Shown: positions 42,750-52,400 of the stretch, piece after piece
Numbering within the stretch: the stretch's first letter is position 1
Layout: each line of letters opens with the position of its first letter
Assembly: GCA_965243175.1 (NCBI GenBank)
Contig: OZ251532.1
Span: forward strand, 4,340,001 to 4,404,000
Source of the DNA: VXYL01 sp965243175
GTDB taxonomy: Bacteria > Pseudomonadota > Gammaproteobacteria > Pseudomonadales > Azotimanducaceae
Reading direction: 5' to 3'
DNA length: 64,000 nt
Notes under the pieces: model-generated
Told to the model about the DNA's origin: nothing
The model's database searches: none
Seen by the model: only the letters and a program-made list of their open reading frames with translations
Made by a program: the position numbers and the translations under genes

Positions 42750-43931
42750 TCAAGCGCCGGTGAACGCTTGGATGCCGGTTTGCGCGCGGCCGAGGATCAG
42801 CGCGTGGATGTCGTGGGTGCCTTCGTAGGTGTTCACCGTCTCCAGGTTCATCGCGTGGCGGATGACGTGGTATTCGTCCGAGATGCCGTTGCCGCCGTGC
42901 ATGTCGCGCGCCATGCGGGCGATGTCCAGCGCCTTGCCGCAGTTGTTGCGCTTGAGCAGGGAGATGCTCTCGACCGGCAGATGCCCTTCGTCGAACAGCC
43001 GCCCCATGCGCAGGCAGCCTTGCAGCCCCAGGGCGATCTCCGTCTGCATGTCGGCGAGCTTCTTCTGGACGAGCTGGTTGGCGGCGAGCGGGCGCCCGAA
43101 CTGCTTGCGCTCCAAGGTGTACTGCCGAGCGGCGTGCCAGCAGAACTCGGCGGCGCCCATCGATCCCCAGGCGATGCCGTAGCGAGCGCGGTTCAGGCAG
43201 CCGAACGGGCCGCCGAGCCCGCTGGCGTTCGGCAGCAGGTTCTCCGCTGGCACCAGCACGTCCTGCAGGACGATCTGGCCGGTGGCGGAAGCGCGCAGGC
43301 TCATCTTGCCTTCGATGGCGGGCGTGGAGAAGCCGGTGGCGCCGCGTTCCACCAGAAAGCCGCGGATGCGGCCGTCGAGCTTCGCCCAGACCACCGCGAC
43401 ATCGGCGATGGGCGCGTTCGTGATCCACATCTTGGCGCCGTTCAGCAGATAGCCGTCGCCCTTCTTCTCGGCGCGGGTGACCATGCCGCCCGGGTCCGAT
43501 CCGTGGTCCGGCTCGGTGAGGCCGAAGCAGCCCACCCATTCGCCGCTGGCCAGCTTGGGGAGGTACTTCAGGCGCTGCTCCTCGGTGCCGTAGGCGTGGA
43601 TCGGATGCATCACCAGCGACGATTGCACGCTCATCGCCGAACGGTAGCCGGAGTCCACGCGCTCCACTTCCCGCGCCATCAGACCGTAGCAGACGTAGCT
43701 CGCTTCCGCGCAGCCGTACTTGGCCGGCAGCGTGGCGCCGAGCAAGCCGAGTTCGCCCATCTCGTTCATGATCTCGCGGTGGAAGCGCTCGCGGCGGTTC
43801 GCTTCGAGCACCCGCGGCATCAGCTTGTCCGCCGCGTACTGGCGCGTGGTGTCGCGGATCAGGCGTTCTTCATCGGTCAGCTGGGCGTCGAGCCGCAGCG
43901 GATCGTCCCAAGCGAATGGTGCGTCGGCCAC
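42750..43931 (-). CDS. gcdH: Glutaryl-CoA dehydrogenase
   Basis: 393 aa. FAD-dependent oxidation and decarboxylation of glutaryl-CoA to crotonyl-CoA in lysine, hydroxylysine and tryptophan catabolism. Acyl-CoA dehydrogenase signatures GCFGLTEPDHGSDPGGM and WITNAPIADVAVVWAK are present, followed by RYGIAWGSMGAAEFCW and the C-terminal NTYEGTHDIHALILGRAQTGIQAF containing the catalytic Glu, all closely GCDH-type rather than general acyl-CoA dehydrogenase. It is 52 bases after pdxA. Confidence 0.9.
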   Translation of the reverse strand: MADAPFAWDDPLRLDAQLTDEERLIRDTTRQYAADKLMPRVLEANRRERFHREIMNEMGELGLLGATLPAKYGCAEASYVCYGLMAREVERVDSGYRSAMSVQSSLVMHPIHAYGTEEQRLKYLPKLASGEWVGCFGLTEPDHGSDPGGMVTRAEKKGDGYLLNGAKMWITNAPIADVAVVWAKLDGRIRGFLVERGATGFSTPAIEGKMSLRASATGQIVLQDVLVPAENLLPNASGLGGPFGCLNRARYGIAWGSMGAAEFCWHAARQYTLERKQFGRPLAANQLVQKKLADMQTEIALGLQGCLRMGRLFDEGHLPVESISLLKRNNCGKALDIARMARDMHGGNGISDEYHVIRHAMNLETVNTYEGTHDIHALILGRAQTGIQAFTGA

Positions 43932-43983
43932 TCGGCTTCTCCTTCCTTTCGATGTGGTTGAGGTTGCGTTCGCGTCTCGGCGC

Positions 43984-44976
43984 TCAAACCGTCGCGTCGC
44001 CCGGGGCGGCCAGCTGCCAAGCGTAGTGGAGCGCGGCTTCCAGGGAGTGCGTGAACGCCTTGCCCTGCCACGCGATGTCGTAGGCGGTGCCGTGGTCCAC
44101 CGACGTGCGCACGATGGGCAGGCCGATGGTGACGTTGACCGCGGACTCGAACGCGACCAGCTTCATCGGCGCGTGGCCTTGGTCGTGGTACATGCAGACG
44201 ATGGCGTCGAAGCGGTGGTTGTTGATCGCCTGGTAGAACACCGTGTCCGCCGGATAGGGGCCGGAGACGTCGATCCCCCGACCGCGCTCAGCCTCGATGG
44301 CCGGCGCGATGATCTCCGCTTCCTCGCGGCCGAACATGCCGCTTTCGCCGGCATGGGGATTCAGTCCGCAGACGGCGATCTGCGGATCGCGGACGACTCG
44401 GCGCAACGCTTCGTGAGTCAGGCGGACGACGGTGCGAACCCGCTCCGGCGTGACTTGGCGGATCGCTTCCGCAAGGGGCACATGGGCACTGACGTGGGAG
44501 ACCGCCACGTCCTCGCCGACAAGCATCATGGCGAACTCGCGCACGCCGCACAGCGCGGCGATGAACTCGGTGTGGCCGACGAAGCCCGGCGTGGCGGCGC
44601 GGGTCGCTTCCTTGTTGAGCGGCAGCGTGACGACTCCGGCGACCTCCCCGGCAAGCGCCGCCTGGGTTGCCTGTTCCACGTAGACGCGCCCTGCCCCGCC
44701 AACGCGAGCGTTCGGCTTGCCCGGATCGAGATCGCTTGCGCCGAGCAGGCCAGCGTCCACCACGTTGAGTTCGCCAGAGATCGCCTCCCCGGGCACCGCC
44801 ACTTCGCGCACGTCCACGCTTAGGCCGAGCAGTTCCGCTCCGGCGCGCAGCACTTCGGCATCGCCGAAGACGACCACGGAGTCGTCCAACATGCCGCCCG
44901 CGAACCGCCGCAGAAGGATCTCCGGCCCGACGCCGTTGGCGTCGCCCATGGTGACGGCCATGCGCCGAGCGACCAC
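43984..44976 (-). CDS. pdxA: 4-Hydroxythreonine-4-phosphate dehydrogenase
   Basis: 330 aa. NAD-dependent step of pyridoxal phosphate synthesis from erythrose 4-phosphate; the related PdxA2 (four-carbon acid sugar catabolism) cannot be excluded. Motifs are MGDANGVGPEI, GHTEFIA with a metal-binding His, SAHVPLAEA with the second His, NPHAGESGMFG and YHDQGHAPMK with the third. It lies 62 bases after the glutamine synthetase gene, on the same strand; that neighbourhood does not decide between PdxA and PdxA2. Confidence 0.85.
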   Translation of the reverse strand: MVARRMAVTMGDANGVGPEILLRRFAGGMLDDSVVVFGDAEVLRAGAELLGLSVDVREVAVPGEAISGELNVVDAGLLGASDLDPGKPNARVGGAGRVYVEQATQAALAGEVAGVVTLPLNKEATRAATPGFVGHTEFIAALCGVREFAMMLVGEDVAVSHVSAHVPLAEAIRQVTPERVRTVVRLTHEALRRVVRDPQIAVCGLNPHAGESGMFGREEAEIIAPAIEAERGRGIDVSGPYPADTVFYQAINNHRFDAIVCMYHDQGHAPMKLVAFESAVNVTIGLPIVRTSVDHGTAYDIAWQGKAFTHSLEAALHYAWQLAAPGDATV

Positions 44977-45038
44977 GGCCTGTCAATCCCCTAGCCGCGC
45001 GAGCCGCAGCAGCTTCCCGCCGCGGCCCGCGCTTGCCG

Positions 45039-46046
45039 CTACGCCAAGGCTTCCTTGGTCGTCTTCACGATCGCGGCGGCGACCTTGTAGGGATCGGCGT
45101 TGGACGCCGGGCGGCGATCCTCCAGGCGCCCCTTCCAGCCGTCTTCGATGGTGGCGATGGGGATGCGGATGGACGCGCCGCGGTCCGAGATGCCGTAGTT
45201 GAACTTGTCGATCGACTGCGTCTCGTGCAGGCCGGTGAGGCGCATGTCGTTGTCGGCGCCGTAGACCGCGATGTGGCGGGCGATGTTCTTGCCGAAGTGC
45301 TCGCAGATGCGCGTGAACGTCTCCTCGTCGCCGGATTCGCGCATCGGGGTGTTGGAGAAGTTGGCGTGCATGCCGGAGCCGTTCCAGTCGCCCTGCACCG
45401 GCTTGGGATGCCAGTTGATGGAGAGGCCGTACCTCTCGCCGGTGCGCTCGGCGAGATAGCGCGCCAGCCACGTCTCGTCGCCAGCCCGCGCCGCGCCCTT
45501 GGCGAACACTTGGAACTCCCACTGGCCGGCGGCGACTTCGGCGTTGATGCCTTCGACGTTGATGCCGGCCTTGAGGCAGGCGTCGAGGTGCTCGTCCACG
45601 CAGTCGCGCCCGAAGGCGTTGCGCGCGCCCACCGAGCAGTAGTAGGCGCCTTGCGGACCGGGATAGCCGCCGATGGGGAAGCCCGGCGGCAGATTGGTGC
45701 GCGTGTCCCAGAGGAAGTACTCCTGCTCGAAGCCGAACCAGAAGTTGTCGTCGTCGTCCTCGATGGTGGCGCGCCCGTTGGACTCGTGCGGCGTGCCGTC
45801 GGCGTTCAACACCTCGGTCATCACCAGAAAGGCGTCGCTGCGCCCGGGGTCCGGGAACAGCGCCACCGGCTTGAGCAGGCAGTCGGACGCGCTGCCGTCC
45901 GCCTGCTGGGTGGAACTGCCGTCGAACGACCAAAGCGGGCAATCCGCCAGATCGCCGCTGAAGTTCTCCTCCACCCGCGTCTTGCTGCGCAGGCCCTGGG
46001 TGGGCGTGAAGCCGTCCAGCCAGATGTATTCCAGCTTCGTTTTCAT
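45039..46046 (-). CDS. glnII: Glutamine synthetase type II (eukaryotic-type GSII)
   Basis: 335 aa from ATG 46046. ATP-dependent amidation of glutamate. Much shorter than GlnA type I (about 470 aa); the N-terminal YIWLDGFTPTQGLRSKTR and WSFDGSSTQQADG, then WFGFEQEYFL, GINVEGINAEVAAGQWEFQ and NWNGSGMHANFS-type segments are those of GSII, known from eukaryotes, rhizobia, Frankia, Streptomyces and some other bacteria. The adenylylated Tyr loop of GSI is absent, so regulation must be at transcription or feedback level. A good sigma-54 promoter lies about 105 bases upstream. Confidence 0.9.
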   Translation of the reverse strand: MKTKLEYIWLDGFTPTQGLRSKTRVEENFSGDLADCPLWSFDGSSTQQADGSASDCLLKPVALFPDPGRSDAFLVMTEVLNADGTPHESNGRATIEDDDDNFWFGFEQEYFLWDTRTNLPPGFPIGGYPGPQGAYYCSVGARNAFGRDCVDEHLDACLKAGINVEGINAEVAAGQWEFQVFAKGAARAGDETWLARYLAERTGERYGLSINWHPKPVQGDWNGSGMHANFSNTPMRESGDEETFTRICEHFGKNIARHIAVYGADNDMRLTGLHETQSIDKFNYGISDRGASIRIPIATIEDGWKGRLEDRRPASNADPYKVAAAIVKTTKEALA

Positions 46047-46150
46047 TCCGTCGATGTCTCCTGTGTGCTTGTTCCCTAGCCGTGCGGCTGTTCGCTAAAG
46101 GCCGACCGGCCTGTTCGTCAGCCCCGGTCTTCGCCCTTCGCACGATGCCA

Positions 46151-46166
46151 TGCAACAACCGCGCCA
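46151..46166 (-). promoter_or_regulatory. glnII: Sigma-54 promoter of glnII
   Basis: On the minus strand TGGCGC-GGTTG-TTGCA: the GG and GC doublets are at the required spacing for -24/-12 (consensus TGGCAC-N5-TTGCA), with one mismatch. Transcription would start near 46139, about 93 bases before the start codon. Confidence 0.65.
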
Positions 46167-46288
46167 CGTGTCCCGCAACGCGCGCACACGCGGACGCTCG
46201 AAGATGCGAACGGCAAGCAGCCCACGCGGACGACTTCGCCGCCCCGCGGCCCCCCACGGCGAGGCGCGTTTATAGCCGACTCGCGGGC

Positions 46289-46303
46289 GCACCGCAATTG
46301 GGC
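46289..46303 (-). promoter_or_regulatory. NtrC-like enhancer site upstream of the sigma-54 promoter
   Basis: GCACC-GCAAT-TGGGC approximates the NtrC dyad GCACY-N5-RGTGC (left half good, right half weaker). It is centred about 155 bases upstream of the predicted start, which suits an enhancer. Confidence 0.4.
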
Positions 46304-46471
46304 ATCGCAATGCCCTCGATGAACGCACCCGCCGCCGTCCCGTTGCGCGCACCGGGACGGCCCGTCAACGTGCCTATCCCGCGGGCACGTCGGGGCGGAT
46401 GCGTCGAACGCAGCATCGGCCGTTCGCGGCGACTTCACTGCCGACTCAACCAGTCAAGGCGCAAGTCGCCG

Positions 46472-49400
46472 TCAGCGCTGGCTGTTCAGGATGACGCCGC
46501 GCCAGCCTCTGGCGGGGCTGGTCGGCCAGTGGAACTCCACGCGCACCTCGAAGCGCGCGGTCGCGGTCTGGCCGTGGGCGTCGGTGGCCGTCGCTTCCAC
46601 CACCACCACGCCTTCCGCGCCGGGCTCCGGTTCGACCAGCAGCACACCGCGGAGGATGCGCGCCGTCGCCACCGTCGGATCGGACGAGCGGACGCTCCAT
46701 TCCAGTTCGCCGCCCGGCTCGCCAGCCTCCGCCAGCGACGACAGCGGCACGCGCAGGTCGTCGGCGAACAGCGCCTCGGGTTCCGGCACGGCGAGGACCC
46801 GCAGAGGGCGGGCGAACAGGGGCAGCGGCTCGTCGGCTTGCAGCGCGAAGCCTTGCCAGCAGGGGCCGCTCAGGCACTGGCGGGCCGGCAGTTCCGGCGC
46901 GGTCAGCGAGACTCGGGCGAAGCCGGTCGTCGATTCCACGGTGAACGGTTCGCTCGCCGTGGTACCGGCCAGCACGGTCGTTTCCGACTCCGTGGCGCCG
47001 TCCGCGAACATTCCGCCTTCGGCGGTCAGGGCGAGCACCGTCTCGAACGGCGCGCCCAGCGGCATGGCCACGCGCAGCGTCGCGGGCGACGGCGCCCACG
47101 GCTCTGCGTCCGTCCGCTCCAGCTTCGCCGGCAGCGCGAACGGCGCTCCGGGGTTGCCGTCCAGACGCAGCATCCGCAGCGAGCCGAGGCCGGCGAACAG
47201 GCCGTTCGGGAGCGTTCGCAGGCGGTTGCCGTCCAGGCGCAGGGAGCGCAGGCCGGGAACCGGCGCGAAGGCGTCCGGCGGGAGGTCGGCCAAGGCGTTG
47301 TTCGAGAGCGACAGGCTGCGCAGCCGCTCCGGGGCTGGCAGGGCACCGAGCGGCAGCGCTTCGAGGGCGTTGCCGGCCAGCAGCAGGTGTTCCAGACGCG
47401 TCGCCTCCGGGAGAGCCGGGAGGGCGCTCAGGGCATTGCCCGCCAGGTCCAGCGTCCGCAGGGCGGGGAGGCCGCCCAGGTCTTCCGTCGCCAGCGCGCC
47501 CAGGGCCGCGTCGGCGAGGTCCAGCGTCCGCACCATGCGCAGATCCGCCGGGGCGGGCTCGTGGCAGCGGCGGGCGTCGGTCGCGGCCATCAGGGCGCGG
47601 CGGACTGGCGGGGCGCGGTCGCAGACGCCTTCGAGGACGGCCACTGGAATCGCCGCGTGCGCCAGGCGGGCGTCGCGGTTGTAGCGCAGGCGCAGTTCGA
47701 CCTCGAACCACTCGCGGGCTGGTTCCGCCTCGGCGTCGTCGAGGATCGGGATCTCGATCTCGGCGCAGCGCTCGCCGCCGCGGATCTCCACTTCGCCCGA
47801 AGCGCCGCCGTGGTCGCCGGCGTCCGCGTCGGGGGTCGCGGGATCCGTGTCGCGCATGATGCGCCAGCGTACCGTGGTCGAACCTTCCACCGCCGACGCC
47901 AGTTCCGCCGTCACGACCGCCGTGCCGCCTTCCGGGGCTTGCGCCGGGGCGGTGGAGCACGCCGTGCCGATGACGCCCACGCGGATGTCCAACCTGGCCG
48001 AGAGGCCGTGGGGGTCTTCCGCCGTGACCGCGATCTCGGCGTTGCCGGAGCGGCCGCCGAAGACGCGCAGCGTGGTTCCTGCGAGCGTCGCCGTCGCCAC
48101 ATCGGGGTTCGTCGACGCGGCCGAGTACGTCAGCGCGTCGCCCTCCGGTTCGCGGAACAGGCCGGAGAGGTCGAGTTCCGTCTGGCCGCCGACTTCCAGC
48201 AGCACGATCTCCGGCTGCGCCACGACGACCGGCGCGCGGTTGCCGGCGGGGCTTCTCGGGCGCGGCGTGGCGCTCGCCGTGGACGACGGGTCGCCCGGGT
48301 CGCCGCGGTTCAGGCCGAGGACGCGGACTTCGTAGACCACGCCTTCGCGCAGGCCGTCGATGCGCGCCGACAGCGCGCCCGTGGCCACGCGCAGCGTTCC
48401 GCCGCCGCCCGCCGAACCGCCGCCGGGAACTTCGACCAGGCGGTCGAGGCTCCACTCGCCGCCGACCGCGCGCCACTGCACCCAGTAGCCGTTCGCGCCC
48501 GGGGACGCGGACCAGCTCACCGCCAGGCTGGTCGTGCCGGCCGAGGACGCCTGCACCCGCGCCGGGGCCGGGGCGGCATCCGCGTCGGACACCTGAACGT
48601 CGTACTCCGCCGCCACGCCGTCGTAGCCGCCGCCGGACGCCGCGTGCAGCAGAACCGCCTCCTCGGTGGCGAAGTCGGCGTCCGTTTCGGCGCGCGCCGC
48701 CACCGTCTGCGGGACGTTCCAGTTCGTCGTCGTGAACGTCAGCTCCGTCTGGTCGCCGGGAGCGCCGGGGGCGCTGTCCGTGTCGAACGCGAGGCCGGCG
48801 TCGTCGCTCGACACCGCGACCGTCACCGCGGCCGACGGGCGCGCCGTGAGCACCGCCGAGTACGTGCCGGTGGCCGCGCCGCCTTCCGTCAGCGACAGGC
48901 CCTCCGCCGGCTCGAACGCGATGCCCGGCGCGTCGTCGTCCTCCACCTCGACGGCCAGCGTCGGGGCGGACGACACGCCCGCGTAGCCGGCCACGGCGTG
49001 CGTCACCGTCGTCGTCTCGTCGGCCACGTCGTCGTCGTCGACGGACTGCGCCCGCACCTGCTGCTCGGCGTTCCAGTTGCCCGTCGTGAACGTCAGCGTC
49101 AGCGTGCCCACCTGCCGCGCGCCGTCCTGCAGGGTCAGTTCCGAACTGCCGCTGGTCGCGGTCACCGTCACGTCGCCGGACGGCTCGGTGTTCAGGCGCA
49201 CGCGGTAGCCGGCCGATGCGCCCTCCTCCATGCGCAGCAGCGTCGGTTCGACGCGGACGCCGGGAGCGTCTTCGTCGCGCACCGTCGCCGACACCGTGGG
49301 CGTGGGGGCCGAGCCGTAGTCGGCGCCGGTCGTCGGGTGGGTGATGTTCGCCGCGCCGTCCGCCACGCCGCGCACCGTCACGCGCTGCGGCGCGTGCCAG

Positions 49401-52400
49401 TTCGACGCCGTGAAGCGCAGCGTGGTCGGGGAGACGGTCGCCACCGCTTCGTCGGAGCTGGTCGGGGCCACTTCCACCGTGCCGCCCGTCGGGGCTGCCG
49501 TCAGCGTCACCGCGTACGAAGCCATCGAACCCTCGTTCACCTCCACCGTCGTCGCGTCGGCCAGCACCTGCGGGGTGTCGTCGTCCGTCACCGCGAACGA
49601 CACGTCCACCGCCGGGGCGCGCCCGTAGTCCACGCCGGACGCCGCGTGGCGGAGCGTGGCGGTTCCCGAAGCGGCGTCGGCGTCGGGCAGGCCGCGCACC
49701 GATGCCGTGCGCGGGGTGTTCCAGTTCATGGCGTCGAAGCGCAGCCAGCGCTGGACGCCCGCCTGGTTCCGGTCCAGGTCCACCGACACCGGACCTTCCG
49801 CCGCGACCGACAGCCGCGCCACGCCGGCTGGTTCGGTGTCGAGGCGCACGGTGTAGGCGGCCTCCCCGCCTTCGGCCACGCCGGAGGCGACCAGAGCGCT
49901 GGCCGACACCACGATGGCCGGCTCGTCGTCGTCCAGCGTCGTGGCGGAGAGCCGCGCCGAGACGCCTTCGTAGTCGCCGCCCGTGGCCGTGTGCGTGATC
50001 GTCGCGGTCTCGTTCGAGGCGTCGTCGTCCTCGGCGGCGGTCGCCGTCACCGCCTGCGCCGTCGCCCAGTTGGTCGTGGTGAAGGTGAGGGTGCGCGTCT
50101 GCGGCGTGGCGTCGTTGTCCACCGACACGGCGCGGTCGTCGCTGGACACGGCCACCTCCACCTGCGCCGTCGGCTCGGTCATCAGGCGCACCGTGTAGTC
50201 CTTCGCGTTGTCGGCGTGGCCGGACATCTCGTTCAGCGCCAGCGGACCCGCGTTCGGGTCCGGGGCGATCACCAGCGCCGGAGTGTCGTCGTCGTCCACG
50301 GACACCTCCACGCCCGGGCGCGAGGCGAGCGCCAGGCCCGTGTAGTCGCCGCCGGTGGCGGCATGGAGGAGGTTCACCGTCTCGTCGGTGGCGTTGTCGT
50401 CGTCCGCCGCGCTCACCGTGATCGTGCGGGCGGCGTTCCAGTTCGTCGTCGTGAACGTCAGGGCGGTCTCGTCGACCGTCACTTCCGCGGTGGTGCCCGT
50501 CACGCTCACCGTCACCGCCGCGCTCGGCTGCGTGTTGAGGCGCATGGTGTATGTCGCGCTGCGGTTCTCGCGCACGGTCAGGCGGGTCGGCGAGACGTTC
50601 AGGCTCGGCGTGTCGTCGTCGGTGGCCGTCACCACGATCGCCGCCGTCGGGACGCTGCCGTAGTCGGCGCCGCTGGCCGCGTGCGACAGCGTGACCACCT
50701 CGTTGCCCGAGTTGTCGTCGTTCGCCGCGCTCACCCGCACCTGCCGCGGCGTGTCCCAGTTGCCGGCCGTGAAGACCAGGCGCGTCGGGTTCGGCGTGAT
50801 GCCGTCTTGAGCGCCGGTGATCGTCACCGTGGCGTTGCCGCCCACCGGCTCGGTGGCGAGGCGGACGGTGTAGGTGGCGCTGTTCTGCTCCGGCACCGTC
50901 AGGGTGGACGCGGACAACGTGATGGCCGGGGTTTCGTCGTCGGTCACGGATGCCGTGAACGTGCCATTGACGTTGGTGTACTCGCTGTTCGGCGTCGTTC
51001 TGGCGCGGTGCGTGATGGTCGCGCTTTCGTCGAAGCCGTTGTCGTCCTGCTGGGCGGTGAGGGTCACCGTTTGCGGGGTGCTCCAGTTCGACGCGGTGAA
51101 CGTGAGCGTGTTCTGGTCGCCGCTGGCCGGGGCCGTGTCCACGGTGACCGAGGGGGTGTTGCTCGTGATGGTCGCCGTCACCGCGCGGGTGGGCTGCGTG
51201 TACAGGCGCACGGTGTAGTCGTCGGAGTTGGCGGTGGACGACGACAGTTCGTCCAGCGCCAGCGGGCCGGACTGGTCGTTGGCCGTGTCCGGGTCGGCGT
51301 CGAAGACGAAGCTCGGCGCGTCGTCGTCGGTGGTGTTCGCCGTCAGGGTCGCCGACAGGTTCGCGTACTCGCTCGCCAACGACGTGGACGACGTGTGGGT
51401 GATGGTGGCGCTCTCCCCTACCCCGTCGTCGTCCTCGGCCGCGGTCAAGGTCACGGTCCTGGGGGTGTTCCAGTTGCTCGACGTGAACGTGAGCGTGTTC
51501 TGGACGCCGTTCAGGCTGTCGCCGTCGGTGTCGCCCACCGTGACCGCAGTGGTGTCGTTGCTGGTGATGGTCACCGTGGCGTCCTGGGTCGGTTCGGAGG
51601 ACAGGCGCACGGTGTAGTCCACCGAGTTGTTCGACGCGGTGGAGAGTTCGTTCAGCAGCAGCGGGCCGGACTGGTCGTTCGGCGTGTTCGGGTCGGCGTC
51701 GAGGAGGATGCCGGCGGTGTCGTCGTCGTCCACCGTCAGTTGGACGCTCGGGCGGGCGCCCGCGCCCAGAGACCCGTAGTCGCCGCCGCTTGCGGCGTGG
51801 GCGAGGGTCAGCATCTCGTTGACGGCGTTGCCGTCGTCGCCGGCCGATACCGTCACGGTCTGCTGGGCGCTCCACGTCGTCGTGGTGAACGTGAGGGTGT
51901 TCTGGTCGCCGCTGGTGGTCGCGGTGTCCACGGTCACGGCGCCCGTCGCGCCGGAGACCGTCACCGTCACGGTGGCGCTCGGCTGGGTGTTGAGGCGGAT
52001 GCGGTAGCGGCCGCTGTTGTTCTCGTCCACCTCCAGGGTGGTCGGGGTGACTTGCAGGCTCGGGGTGTCGTTGTCCGTGGAGGTGGCCACCAGCGCCGCC
52101 GTCGGGACGCCGCCGTAGTCGGCGCCGCTGGCGGCGTGGGTGAACGTGACCGTCTCGTTGTCGCCGTCCAGGTCGTTCGCCGCCGTTACGCGCACGGTGC
52201 GCTGCGTGTCCCAGTTGCCGGCGGTGAAGATCAGGCGCGTGGGGCTGGCGGAGAGGCCGTCGGCGGCGCCGGCGATGTCCACGGTGGCGTTGCCGCCCAC
52301 CGGCTCCGTGGCCAGGCGGACGGTGTAGCTGGCGGTGGTCTGCTCCGGCACCGTCAGGGTGGTCGCCGACAAGGTGATGGCCGGGGTCTCGTCGTCCATC

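Larger units (their letters stand above)
46047..46471. other. 425-base region upstream of glnII
   Basis: No gene supported. It holds the sigma-54-like promoter, an NtrC-like site and an inverted repeat GGGCAT-CGCA-ATGCCC at 46300-46315. Close to the end of the giant gene, GGCG-CAAGT-CGCC (46458-46470) could form a weak hairpin that ends its transcript. Confidence 0.5.
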
